A stretch of 64,000 nucleotides of DNA from Fragilaria crotonensis. Lineage: Eukaryota; Bacillariophyta; Fragilariophyceae; Fragilariales; Fragilariaceae. The stretch lies in the NCBI GenBank assembly GCA_022925895.1, contig JAKSYS010000093.1:62001-126000 (forward strand), written 5' to 3'. The notes under the pieces were generated by a model, which was not told the DNA's origin, ran no database searches, and saw only the letters and a list, made by a program, of their open reading frames with translations. Positions 53,156 to 64,000 of this stretch are shown here, piece after piece. Both the position numbers and the translations under genes were made by a program. Position 1 is the first letter of the stretch, and each line of letters begins with the position of its first letter.

Positions 53156-54296
53156 GTGATACACCTCAGTAGGGTAATCCAAGAATTGCAACAATGGTAT
53201 CTCCCAATCAGCGCCCGTCTTGGATTGGGCATGGCAGCCCTGGGTCGACCTGGCTATATTAATTTGGACCGTTCAAGCGTCTTGGGAGCAGAGCGTACGA
53301 TTGAAATGATGCAATCTCAAGCCAACTCGGTGTTGGACAAACTCTTTGCCTGCTCGTCATCCTCGTTACCTTGGATTGACTGTGCTCGATCCTACGGCCT
53401 CTCGGAACGCTTCGTTGGGGAATACTTGAGATCCAAAAGCATTGCAGATGAAGTCTACGTTTCATCCAAGTGGGGATACAGTAAGTTGGAAACAACGCAA
53501 CAAAAACACAACTATTGCGAAATAGGGCGCACACTCACCGGAATAATTATTCATGCTAGGCGTACGTGGCTGACTGGAACGTGGAACTTGCGGAGGGGCA
53601 GCCACATGAAGTGAAGGATCATTCGGTCGAAGTAAGTGGTCTGTTCAACGTGGCATGAAAAAAGTCGAATGCCTCACAGTGACGCATGTCAATATTCTCA
53701 AATCACTACAACAGAACTTTCTGAAGCAGGTCGAAGAGACTGCAGATCTTGTTGGAGAGTACCTTAACCTATATCAAGTTCATTCTGCCACTGTCGAATC
53801 AGGAATTTTGACCAATGTTGACGCTCATGCTGCAATGGCGAAATGTCGACGCCAGCGAGGTTGGAAACTTGGTCTATCCGTGTCAGGGCCGACACAAGAC
53901 AAAGTGCTATCGCTCGCTATGGACATTAAAGCCGAAGGAGAAGATTTCCCACTTTTTGACTCAGTACAATGCACGTACAATGTTTTGGAACAACGCCCTG
54001 GTGCTGCACTGTTAGAGGCTCATGAACGCGGTATGGACATTATCATAAAGGAAGGTTTGGCCAATGGGCGTGCCACGGCACTCATCAGTGATTGCGTACT
54101 CCCAAAAATTGAATTGTGAGCCAGATCATCTTGCCCTCAGGTGCATCTTGGCGCAACCCTTCAATCCACGCGTTTGAGTGGAGCCCTAACTGCGGACCAT
54201 CTGGAATCCAATTGGAAGGCAGTAAGCGTCGCAGATAAACTCCGTTCGGATCCGGCGTTGTTGAAGGAAATCATGGATAGTTGTGGTACCAAGTGA
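53156..54296 (+). pseudogene. Aldo/keto reductase, three or more exons, with frame breaks
   Basis: NAD(P)H-dependent oxidoreductase fold. Exon 1 (53,156-53,480) holds LGLGMAALGRPGYINL, the catalytic Asp/Tyr segment WIDCARSYGLSERF and the Lys segment VYVSSKWGY. The donor is GTAAGT. Exon 2 (about 53,561-53,631) continues YVADWNVELAEGQPHEV, but the nearest acceptor (CATGCTAG, ending 53,559) leaves one extra base. A second intron, 53,632-53,714, has GTAAGT and CAACAG. Exon 3 runs from 53,715 (FLKQVEETADLVGEYLNLYQ). The frame breaks near 54,100 and in a T-run near 54,173; across these the family C-terminus can be followed (DHLALRCILAQPFNP, then LSGALTADHLESNW) to a stop at 54,294-54,296. With the breaks ignored it is a full-length enzyme, so errors in the sequence are a strong alternative to pseudogene status. 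Confidence 0.72.
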
Positions 54297-54375
54297 AGAA
54301 TATTGGGATGAACGCTCAGCATTAAAATGGAATTAAGAAATCGCTACGCACAATACTTCCAGATTCCAGCAACGA

Positions 54376-55130
54376 TCAAATCATTCGTTCTTTTTTTTTT
54401 CCTGTCAATGACGAACGCCCAGACCATCCACCCAACAAAGTATAGTTGCAACAGACCAAGAACAAACTGTGATGCTTGCGAAACTGCACTTCCAAAACTT
54501 GCGTTCCAAAGGTGAGCATAACTCCCAACGAGAATTGTAGAAATTTGATTGTCGCCAGAAAGTGGACTCCCCTCGATTCCATGGAAGGCAGCATGGACTT
54601 GATGAAGTGTTCCGTGTAGTTTGTTATCTGGCTAATGCTGTTTAGCAACACAATCGCTGGTAACCATGATGAGTGCGTGACAATGCCGCCCCACAAAATG
54701 ACAATCATAATGGCGTGGTGATAGAGTAGCATATCAGGGATCTGCTTCCCTTAGTACCATGATCCAGGCGTCGATAAATTGATAATAAAGACAAATACCA
54801 TACTGTGGACCACGAACCGAATCCAGCGTCCCAGAGACTCCCCTCCGCATCACAGTAGGTCGCTCCCATGCCGTGAGCCTCTACATGATCAGTGACCAGC
54901 AGCGACACGTTGACTGAAACGACGATTGAAAATGTTTGCATCACGGCGTTGTGGACCGTAGCGAGCAATTTGAACATATCCGACTCTCCTGTTGTGCCGA
55001 AATGGTCACGGATGCCCAGAACGGGTCCTTTGGACGTTATGTAGAAAGCAATCAGGATGAAGACAACTTCTGGACGCAGCAAGTTTGCTACGAGACTGTT
55101 GGATGAGAGCCGATCGTAGGAAAGTTCCAT
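54376..55130 (-). pseudogene. ELO-family fatty-acid elongase (3-ketoacyl synthase), frame-broken
   Basis: The N-terminal frame (55,130-54,820) has a membrane segment, ATVHNAVMQTFSIVVSV with the ELO HN motif, and GSLWDAGFGSW. A one-base shift near 54,810 enters CLYYQFIDAWIMVLREADP, the segment before the His box. Another shift near 54,738 enters LLYHHAIMIVILWGG, the His-box region, followed by further membrane helices (WLPAIVLLNSISQITNYTEH, IKFLQFSLGVMLTF). The canonical HxxHH is incomplete here (LLYHH). ELO enzymes catalyse the condensing step of very-long-chain fatty-acid elongation in the ER. It is convergent with the aldo/keto reductase. As elsewhere in the window, the damage is single-base. 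Confidence 0.68.
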
Positions 55131-57887
55131 AGCAGATCTGTTATTGAAGTCGCAAGAGGCTTGCCATCGGTGGAAACATCAATTCCTGGATGGAAGCGCA
55201 CATACGAAAGGTCAAGAGGAATTCCATTGATTATCAATGACGGAGTGGTATGAGAGAATGTGAGTTACAGTTATGTTCACATTATTTATTCTATTGATGT
55301 ACTCCTAGTTCGGAGAAGTCTACTCCAGGTCGGGTGTGGCGGAACGATGGGTATTATACCATTTCTGAAAGGGAAGCTGTATTATACCGTATTATACCAT
55401 ATAATACCACATGGTATAATACAGCTGTACAGTACAGTATTGAGTAGAACAGTACTGTAGGACACGGGTTATGATCATACTGTTTCACCTTTTACCCGAG
55501 TACAAGTACTCGATGGTGAGCAGAGTTATTATGATATAGGAGATCAACAATAGTATAGCTACCAATACCATCAACTAAATCTATCTCTGCTGCTTCTCCC
55601 TCTACCCGGATGCTGCAACATTCCAGACCTTGACTTAGCTTTGTGCTGTTGAGGACCGGCACCATCATCAACATCCTGCAGCTGGTAAACATCCCCGTAG
55701 TGCTTCCAGATCTCAGATTTGGTGTGCATTCTAGACAGTGATCTCGTCAGTTAGTGCGCTCTGACGATGCGTATACACTGAGTGGTGCAATCTTTGCGGG
55801 AAGACGATGCAATTTCACACAAAACAGCTTTCTTTTGATGACTGTTGGAGTTCTAGCACAAAATCATGATAAACCCTTAACCCTAAAGGTCAATTCAATT
55901 ATACATTAGAATACAATTTCTACAAGAGGGTGGTATAATACAGCGGTATAATACAGGCGGTATAATACTTCAATTAAACATACCCATCCATAGGCGGAAG
56001 GCAGGAAGTTTATCATTTGATGCTGGAAGATGGCCCTGTTCGAAAGTGCTTGCCAATCGACAGAGGCAAATTAGGCCGATGCTTACGAGTTCACAAACGG
56101 TACACAAAAACAAACGGGACTGTCCCATTTGCAAAAAATGGCCAAAATACCTGCTTATACGGCACAATCGCAAAACAAACTGGCCTGTCCCATTTGTGAA
56201 ACCGGGTCCCTTTTAAGATTTTCACAAACGGGCCCGTCCCGTTTGCAAATAACCCGGATAACAAATTGGCCAAAACAAACGGGCCAGAAGGTCATTTGCT
56301 CGTATGATCATAGATCACACTCACCAGAACAAACACTTCTCACTCCGTTCAACTCTTCCTTTGTCCCTACTGCTTCAATCTACACTCTTTCTTGCCTCCT
56401 TGTAAGACCTACAAGATGGCACAAATCAATTGACAAAATGTGCAATGACAGGCTTGCCGGTTGCTGGATCAAAATTTTAAATGTACTCTTGAAACCGAGA
56501 CCGTGCTGACACTGTGCACTGCATCAAGACCACTCCTGCAGATCATCTGCTTTCAAGTCTGTGGAAGTAGTGCTCCATGAACCGATTGGATTGCCACAAA
56601 TACGCCCTCAACCCATGTTTCCCAAAACGCCCTGTCAACATAACGACTTCACCAACCACATTGTCTGAGAGAAGGCGGTATGTTTGTATTGATAAACAAA
56701 AATGGCCCGGCAGGAAGTGAAATGTTGGTATTGACCAAGAATGAAATACCGTGATGAGGGGCGCCCTAAAGGAAAACAGAAGGATTGCTGCGTATCAGGA
56801 TGTGGTGAAACGCGAGGTAATTTGAAGCTAGAAAAGGAAAAGAAGGAAGATGCATGAAGCGATGGTCATTGCTTTTTGTGTTTGGTGACTGGCAATTGAT
56901 GTTGTCGATCATGGATGAACCTTTCAAAGCAACTCATGCATTGATAATATAACATTGTAATCGAATACTTGACTTGAGCAAATGTAGAGGTACTAGCTAG
57001 CATTCTCAGCGTACTTCCTAATTAGTTTTTATCCTAATATGCTGTCATCGACGTTTACTATCTTACAGACATACGGAAATTCATGGTGCCTGATCGGTAT
57101 TCTTACTGTGCCTGGTCATTGTATTCTTGTTCATGAAATGTGCTCTGATGCCACCATCCTCCTGCCTCTCGTTTGAAGGCAAGGCTCGCTCCTGCTGAAG
57201 AAGTCATGCTGAGTGATGATGCCACAGCTGATGCAAACTTTGTTTGTTGATGCGCTAAAAAAGGAGTTAGAGGGGCGAGGATTCTGCGTTATATATCATA
57301 CGTGGCAGGATAAAAAATATAGAACAGTTTGTTTTGTTCAGAATTCTACCTGTAATAGGCAGCAATCAACAATCAATCATACTGGGTCTGGACTCTGGAC
57401 TCTGGACAGACTTGACAGTTGACATTCCATAGTATTGTACTTGTACTTCACAAACATACGGAACTTGAGACTATCACCGGAGATGATACTCTAATCGTAG
57501 AAAATAGTACGTAGTACCGTAGGAAAATTACTGTAGGAAGGTTTCACAAAAGTACGTTCTGAGAAATTATAAGCTACAGTAAAATTCGGCACTCGATCGT
57601 ATGAACGACAAACTCGTCGAACGTGTCAAATGGCATTTGACATTTGTCGGGTAGTTCGTACGAAATTAATTAGAGACCGGACAGTACAGCGTATCATGTT
57701 TCACATTTCGATGGATGACCTCACAGTAGCACAGTACAACGATGGCATCGCAGTCCAGTGCAGCGTAGGTTTCAATTCTCCCTTTCATCCATAAATGCTG
57801 AAACAAAACACAAAACGTCAGTTAAAATAGATACGAGTCAAACGAGGGTTACAGTTTGAACAAGAGACACAAGGGTTTGGGTGGCCG
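55131..57887. other. Long gene-free region with palindromic repeats
   Basis: 2.75 kb with no supported gene. A palindrome-rich stretch (TATTATACC/GGTATAATA words) lies at 55,345-55,440 and again at 55,930-55,970. At 56,090-56,290, several copies of a CAAACGGGAC/GTCCCATTTG module, in both orientations, can form hairpins. The last few hundred bases before 57,888 would contain the 3' end and left LTR of the minus-strand copia element; its LTR cannot be delimited because the other LTR lies outside the window. Confidence 0.45.
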
Positions 57888-59546
57888 TTACCATCCTTGG
57901 ACCAGTTTGCGGACGCGTTCGAAACTCTCACGATTTAGTCCTTTCGTAAGAAAATCTGCCCACTGCTCCTGAGTGTCGACCTTCACGATGGCGACCGTGC
58001 CATCACGCACGTGCTGCCAGAAGAAGTGCCACTTCACCTGGAAGTACTTCGTGCGGTTGGTGATGCGTTGGTTTACGGCGAGAAGAAGGGCGCCATTGTT
58101 GTCCTCGAAGACTTGACACTTGATCGTCGACGTGAACGTGCGAGGAAGTTTGATGCCGGAGGCGACTTCCTGGAGCATGGAACGGAGAGGCAAGAGCGTA
58201 CGCATCGCGGAGCTGAGAGCGGAGTATTCGGCTTCGAGCGTGGACAAGGAGATCTCACTTTGGAGGTGAGATTTCCACAAAATGGGACATCCGCCGAGCG
58301 TGATGATGTACCCAGTTCGAGACTTCGCGGAGGTCGGAGAACGATCGGGATCACGGCCATGAAGGCCTGCGAAGTCGGCGTCGACGTAACAGTCGAGATT
58401 CAGCGTGCCGGTGGGCTTGACGATCATGCCCATGTCGCTCGTGCGATGCAAATATCGAACGAGTTTTGACGGCGGACGCGTGGCTTCGTTTCGGACTGTG
58501 GCAGAACCTGGCGACCTGGCTGACGGCGAAAGCGATGTCGGGGCGAGTGTTGGTGGACAAATAAAGGAGCATGCCGACGATTGAACGGTAGCTCCACGTT
58601 TCCGTCATGGGAGGTCCGTCGGGGTCGATTCCAAGTGCGGCCTGAGCGGCTGGCGTCCAGTTGTAATTGCTGTCGGACATGCCAGTCGCTTCCTTGATCT
58701 TCTGAATGAGACCCTTCTGAGTGAGGTCAGGGTCCCATTCGTACGTCGCGAGTGAAATTGATGCCGAGGAAGTCGGTAACGTGCCCTCGCGAGTAAAAGC
58801 AAACCTTCGCTTCCAAGTTGGCGAAGAGCTTGTCAAGGTCGTTTTGGTCGCGATAAGCAATACCTAAATCATCACGTATAGAACGACCATAATTGTATCT
58901 TTGTAGAGCAGACACGGGTCGTTAGCGCAGGCTTTAAAGCCTTCCTCGCGAAAGGCCTCCGATAGATGCTGGTACCAAAGTCTTGGCGCCACACTCAAGC
59001 CATAAAGGCTTTTCAAGTCAGGCACGCGTGGCGTGGCCTCTCGGAGTGGAATCCACGTGGCAAATGGATCCAGACTGGATCCGAAAGCGGGGCTTGAACG
59101 AACGCGCTGCTGAAGTCGATTGTGCAAGTTTTCCAGTTCAAAGTTAGTGAGAGAACTAGGAACAACCGTACAGTACTCCAAGCCACGACTGGGGCAAAAG
59201 TCTCCTGAACGTTTTCTTGGAGATCGCCTCTTACACAGTAGCGTGCCTTGTACTTACTGATAGTACCATCGGGAGTACGTTTGCGACGAAACACCCAAGT
59301 ACCGGGCAAAATTCGAGTCTTGGCTTCCGTGATCGGCACCGATCCATGTACCGTTTTCTGCAAACTTTGAATTTCGTCGTTTGCAGCCTTCAGCCATTTT
59401 TCGATGTTGTCGCGATCCGCCATCGCTTCGGCGAAGCTCAGAGTGTCAGGATCGCTGACACTCGCCTTATACGACGAGGGAGGTGAAAGACACTCGGCGA
59501 CTTCGTTGTACAGCCATTCGAGGGAGGTTCCATCGAATTCGGCCAT
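57888..59546 (-). pseudogene. Copia Pol: reverse transcriptase and RNase H, frameshifted
   Basis: RT begins with AEAMADRDNIEKWLKAANDE and continues to the first catalytic Asp in CTIDFSSAFVQAPL (about 59,100). The second catalytic box appears as VVLYV in one frame and DDLGIAYRDQ in the next (about 58,870), so one base is missing inside YVDD. RNase H follows: LNLDCYVDADFAGLHG, SRTGYIITLGGCPILWKS, SLSTLEAEYSAL, ending at KLVQGW (57,888). Breaks also lie near 59,010-59,180 and 58,450. Confidence 0.85.
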
Positions 59547-59672
59547 GTAACCATGTCCTTGTCCGTCGTATCCGAGGCGGACAGGTGCCGAACGATTGCG
59601 AGTGGAGCGACGAGGTTCGTGTTTAACAGGTGTGCTCTTTGCTTTTGTTGCTTTGGACGACTGGTTGCTCGC

Positions 59673-61176
59673 TCACTTTGTTGTCGCTTTCGTTCGCAGG
59701 ACGAATTGGAGTCGGCGGCGACTGGAAGAGTTTGACTGGAGTTGGAGTCGGAGTTGCGGCGCAGTCGGCGCAGGCGGTTGCGGAGTCGCCTCCCTTGGAG
59801 TCAGCAACGGAGTGGCGGGAGGAATAGGCGCAACGACAGGTGGTGGCGTCGCAATTTGCTCCCTTGGAGGCGGCAACGGAGTTGACAGCGGAGGAGGAGC
59901 AACTGGGAGAACCTGAGGAGGAGTCGCGTTGTCGAGAGCGGTTGCGACGCGTTGCATCTGGGAGAGCAGTTCGTTCGCTTGCTCGTAGTCGGTGGAGCCA
60001 GCAATCAGCCTTTCTTCGTCTTCGTCGTCGAGGACGTATTGGAACGTCGAGTCTCGGAACATTCGTTGCCAACAATCATCGTTGAAGTTCGGAAGGTCGT
60101 CGGCGGAAGCGGGAACAGTTGCGAACCAATCGTCAAAGACGATGTGAAACTGTGGGGTGATGTACCCCGTTTGAGGATTCAAGACGAGAGGAACCGAGCT
60201 GGCGTGTTTGTCGGAGAATCCGAGGTTGACGGTGCGAGTTGAGCGAGGAGTCCAACGTGGCAATTTCTTGCCGTCCGAGATCATTTTGTCGAGGACATAA
60301 ACTGGACATCCCCAAACGTGGACGTCCATCAATTTCTTTTGCTCCCAACGAGTCTTTGTGAAGACGTCGTGCGGGGAAAGGCCAGTTCGTGGGTCGGGCA
60401 TGTGGTTCACTAGGAACACAGCATGCTTGACGGCGAGGGGCCAAAGTGTGGGGTCGGCGACATCCGGCCAATGGATCGCCGAGTGCAGCATCATGGTCCG
60501 TGCGATGGCCATGATGGTTCGAATGTTGCGTTCGGCGATTCCGTTGTGATGGTGGGCGCCGACGCCAGCGAATCGGATGACTTGTTGGAACTCGGCGAGG
60601 TTGCGAGAGAACTCGGCCGAAGTAAACGTTTTCGAATTGTCGGCGAGATATTCTTGTGGCGTCACGCCTGTGTTGCGACACATTCGCTCGAAGCTCTCTT
60701 TTGCTTTGAGGGTCTCGTGCGAGTTCAGACTGACTTGGTGCTCGACGAAAATGTAGCCGGAGGCGTGGTCGACGAAGATGCAACCACCGGTATACATGTC
60801 GTCGAGTTTCGTTTTCCAGCGGAGGTGAGTAGACGTCCGCGAGTGCTGCAAATAAAATGGTCGACGGAATGCGTTGACCCGGCAGAAGATTGTCCGTTTT
60901 GAGAGCGTGCGCTCTATCTTTGACGATCGAGGGCGTCGTTCCAGGGATCGGTCGTCTGTGCTGCTTGCCATATTGGCAGGCGGCGCATTTTGGAAACGAG
61001 GTAAGTCGACATGCGGCGGTTTGCAATCGTCGACTCTCTTCTGTCTTGCTGACGACACCGGAACGCAGGATGAATTGGACCTTTTTGAAACCGACGTGAC
61101 CCAAACGATAGTGCCAACGAAGCAATTCTTTCTCTGCTTCGTTGAGGTTGAGGTTTCGTTCGTGAACGGTGTTCAC
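59673..61176 (-). pseudogene. Copia Pol: integrase, frameshifted
   Basis: The N-terminal zinc-binding part lies in one frame (LRWHYRLGHVGF and CAACQYGKQH, about 60,950-61,125). After a shift near 60,830 the core continues: first Asp in CIFVDHASGYIF, second Asp in EYLADNSKTF, Glu in NGIAERNIRTIMAIA (about 60,520). The C-terminal GKKLPRW and FHIVFDDWFATV segments lead to a Pro-rich linker that precedes RT. Confidence 0.87.
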
Positions 61177-61342
61177 AATCGAAACGAGTGCGTCGGCGGC
61201 CTTGAAAGGATCGGTTGCGTTGTACGCTTCCGAAGTTGGGAGATTGTTCTGCGGGTTGACGTTTGCCGTGACGGGTCCTCGATTGGCGTCGTTCGGGACG
61301 CCACTGAGCGTCAGACGATTCGGTTCGATGGTGATCGTTTCG

Positions 61343-62461
61343 TCAGGGTAAGTCTGGAGGAGACTGGACGTCGAGAGGAGACGGACCTTGATGTGGGAAC
61401 ATGAAACGCGGGACTTTGAGAAGTCGAAGGTTTCCGAGTTGATCGTGGACAGCCCAAGTGACTTCGCCTTGGCCTTTGATCTGGAGGCCCTTCGCGATGC
61501 CTTTTAGTTGCGTGATCGTGCCGGGCGACGTGACGGGGCCTTCAAAATCGGAGAGGTCGGGCGTGATGGAAATGCTGGCGCCTGAGTCCCAAATGATGGG
61601 GCTCGTGTTTGCCTTGGGTCCGAGGGCTTCTCGCATTCGAGCGGGAGCCTGAAGAGCCATGCGAAGCGGCGTAGAATGGCACGCCAGATGAACGTGCGAG
61701 AGGATCTTGTTGGCGGCGGCACGTTGGTGAAACGTGAGCGGAGCGATTGCGAACGGGTCGGGCGAGTTGGCGGGTGCCACAGGGCAATACTTCGCGGTTC
61801 GTGGCGACGAACGTGGGCGTTTGGAGCACCAGGGGACACGAACGCTTGTGTTTGTTGTATCCCTCTCCCTTTTGGCCTGTGGTAGGCGGCAACGGAGCAG
61901 GGCGACGAGAATTGCGAAGCGTGTCGGCGCGACGTTGGAGACGGAGTGCGCGTTGAGAGTCGCGAAGTGACGAAAGTCGTCGCGCTCAGCAACCGTAGGA
62001 GGTCGCGAAGCGACATATCCCTGTTGTCGGAGACGGAGGGTACGAACGGTGTAGCTTGTTGACGCGAATGCCTGAATTGAAGCGTGGCGGAGCGAACGAC
62101 TTCTTGAGGAGTCGCGAGCGACGACGTTGAAGACGAGTGAGCGGAGGCGAGGAGGAGCCGTCGAGGCGACGGGAGGTTGCGTTAGGAGCGTTGACAGGAA
62201 GACCGAGAGAAAGAGAAGGATGACCCAAACGGTAGGAGCGAACGCGAGCGTTGGGTGGCGGACACAACTTGGTGAAGATTGTTGACCCAAGCCAAAATGG
62301 TCGACCATGGGATGGCGGAAGCCAAATAGATAGCAGGTAACCAAAATAGGGACCATTGCACAAATGGCAAAGAAAGACAAAAGTAGCCATGGGTTCGCAC
62401 CTCGGATGAGGTTTAGAAGCGAACGAGGAGGAGACGATGTTTGGCTTGACTGGAAAGTCAA
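61343..62461 (-). pseudogene. Copia aspartic protease region
   Basis: The active-site motif IIWDSGASISITPDLSDF lies near 61,550-61,605, followed by QIKGQGEVTWAV and KVPRFMFP. Upstream of about 61,700 this frame is probably not the translated one; the Gag tail is read in neighbouring frames. A shift near 61,370 leads on to the integrase (RLTLSGVPNDANRGP). Confidence 0.75.
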
Positions 62462-62529
62462 GCATCAAACGGAGGATCCGGCGCCAACATGCTGAGATTT
62501 GCCTTGGCGACGGTGTCGGAGCGGGACGA

Positions 62530-63914
62530 CGTTCTCCACCGGTGTGAGTGGCGGTCGTGTGCGTGACAGTCCAACGACGACACTTCTCGCACCAGTTGAA
62601 GGTTTTATCCTTCACTTTCTTGGAATTGCTAGTTCCGGGAAGTGGTGGAATTGTGCGCCAGGATTTATGTTTGTTTGTGCGATCCTGGCGGGACCCAGAG
62701 GAGGAGGACGATCCGGACTTACGATGAGCTCCGGACACTTGTTCGCCCAATGACCGGGCTTTCCACACTTGTGGCAATTGCCCTTCTTCGTTGTCGTTTC
62801 GGTCCCGGATGCCTGGGACTGAATCAACGTAAGTACCTCGGCTCGGGAGATACCTGCGGGGCAGTTGCGACATTGCCAAACGTCGCAGACGGAGCTCGGA
62901 CATCAGGTGCATGACTCGCTGGAGGCCATTCCTTTCTGTCAAATTGCGTGCGGTACGCATCTTCAGCTTGGCGACAAATATCTTGGAACGTCAGTTTCTC
63001 GGCGACCATGTGAGCATGGGCGCCTGACTTTTCCTTGTATCCGATGTCGAGGAGCGCCTGGTCAAGCTTCTGTTTCGTCGAACGGAGAGGAAAGCGGAAG
63101 TCTTCGTTTCCGGCTCCTCCGGCCAGAAGAAAGGTCTTGAGCATCGTGAGCGTGAGGTTGTGGTCGTACTGACCTGCCGTCGTGAGCTCACGTGCGTCCT
63201 TGCGATAATCGGCGGCGAGGGCTTCAAGGTTTTCGCCGGCGTACTGGGACGGGTGGCGAGCCTTGATCGCGGCCTTCAAGTCTAAAGCGCTCGATCGACG
63301 TGGATTGGATCGTCTTGATGAGCTGGAGCCAGACGACGTGAAACGAGTCGTCGTCGTCCATCTTCTCTTTGATCTTGCTCATGAGAGCGGGATCAGAGAC
63401 GAGAGAAGGAACTTGGTGGCGGGTCGTTCGACTTGTCGTACTTGTCGTAACGAAGAATCTGCTGGGAGCTGAGTCTTTGCTGTCGCGACGGTGTAGCGAG
63501 TGACTCCTGACGACGTTCGTCATCACGGAGGAGCTTTCAGGATCGGGAGATAGGCGATGGTATCCATCCCACAATCGACGAGATGGTCCCAAACGGCGTT
63601 CTGGAAGTCTACGAGACTGCTCGCTTGGGTAAATAGGTCGTCATGCCGGTACGACGAAAGTTGTACCCCTTTTGTGAGGCTGAGGCATGGACAGGGCGGA
63701 GTTGATTTGGTGACGTGATGTCGTCGGCGCTCGGATCGAGGCCGACCCAACCAGGAGCTGGCTTACCGCCAGTCAAGCGGACCAATCATCCCTAGAAAGG
63801 GAGACAATGTTGCCCATAATGGGCTTATCGGGCCTATCAGAGGCGACGATAGGGTCGGAGACAGGTGGCGTCGGGGGCGGTGACGGGGTCAGAAGTTGGA
63901 GTCGGAGACGCCAT
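62530..63914 (-). pseudogene. Copia Gag with CCHC zinc knuckle, frameshifted
   Basis: Read across frames: a Pro/Thr start at 63,914, MGNIVSLSRDDWSA, QNAVWDHLVDCGMDTIAYLP (about 63,560), LMSKIKEKMDDDDSFHVVWL, the helical capsid-like part ARHPSQYAGENLEALAADYR to LTFQDICRQAEDAYRTQFD, and the zinc knuckle CHKCGKPGHWANKC (about 62,730-62,770; C-x2-C-x4-H-x4-C). A second Cys/His cluster WCEKCRRWTVTHTTATHTGG lies near 62,545-62,605. At least four frame changes occur. Confidence 0.85.
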
Positions 63915-64000
63915 CTCGGAGAGATCAGAAGGAAGAGCGAACTTGGAAAGGTCTTAGAAGAGCAAAGCACGGCGTGCTTGTAGATAAAATAGGTAGCCTA

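Larger units (their letters stand above)
57888..63914 (-). mobile_element. Ty1/copia LTR retrotransposon (diatom type), internal region
   Basis: On the minus strand, in order from right to left: Gag with zinc knuckle, aspartic protease, integrase, reverse transcriptase, RNase H. Integrase before RT is the copia order. The coding region runs from the probable Gag start at 63,914 to the Pol stop at 57,888. The GC-rich composition and codon use differ from the neighbouring AT-rich spacers. Many frameshifts break the polyprotein, including one inside the YVDD box, yet all domains are recognisable. The 5' LTR lies beyond the right edge; the 3' LTR should lie just left of 57,888 but cannot be delimited. 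Confidence 0.92.

Noticed and set aside
1-64000. tRNA, rRNA or other structured RNA genes
   Set aside because: No cloverleaf with a convincing A and B box, and no rRNA-like sequence, could be found by eye; a tRNAscan or Rfam search would be needed to exclude short ones.

Overview
The window reads as nuclear DNA from a repeat-rich photosynthetic stramenopile, most likely a diatom. The evidence is a type III metacaspase (p10 before p20), two proteins with diatom-style plastid-targeting N-termini (an F just after a signal-peptide cleavage site), short GT-AG introns of about 55-95 bp, a diatom-type Ty1/copia element and several transposase families common in diatoms. The species cannot be fixed from the sequence alone.

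Layout. Bases 1-1,060 hold the end of an unrecognised minus-strand gene and a 101-bp tandem repeat. Bases 1,426-19,100 are a tandem segmental duplication of about 8.3-8.6 kb. Each copy starts at a (GAGCCAT)n array and carries a plus-strand STAND/AAA_16 ATPase gene facing a minus-strand secreted putative zinc metallopeptidase. Copy 2 is intact (1,059 and 1,037 aa). Copy 1 is broken by many small deletions. Bases 19,663-23,335 are a nested transposon: a 2.74-kb Harbinger element inside a small hAT-like element with an 8-bp target duplication, and a 607-bp (CTGTGGA)n array begins exactly at the right target copy. Bases 23,600-26,000 hold a retrotransposon integrase relic and a 176-bp tandem repeat.

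Bases 26,826-45,081 form the main gene island: type III metacaspase, a calcineurin-like phosphoesterase, a DDE transposase relic, an EGF plus Hedgehog-type Hint protein, a Cgr1/CCDC86 ribosome-biogenesis protein, a long decayed DDE transposase, an ABCG half-transporter, a three-HMG-box protein and an 83-aa repeat protein. Bases 45,082-52,000 are spacer with several inverted-repeat elements around an SDR oxidoreductase that looks targeted to the thylakoid lumen. Bases 52,115-55,130 carry a family-16 methyltransferase, an aldo/keto reductase and an ELO-type fatty-acid elongase, the last two frame-broken. Bases 57,888-63,914 are a minus-strand Ty1/copia retrotransposon.

One theme crosses the window. 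Many genes that are otherwise clearly coding are broken by one-base losses, often in short homopolymers. The metacaspase, phosphoesterase, EGF-Hint gene, AKR, ELO, copy-1 genes and the retrotransposon all show this. Either the assembly carries uncorrected long-read deletions or the region is full of young pseudogenes, so every broken-gene call here should be read with that in mind. The most unusual items are the duplicated sensor-ATPase/secreted-peptidase pair, the EGF-Hint protein with UGA at a conserved Cys, and the minisatellite that starts at a transposon target site.
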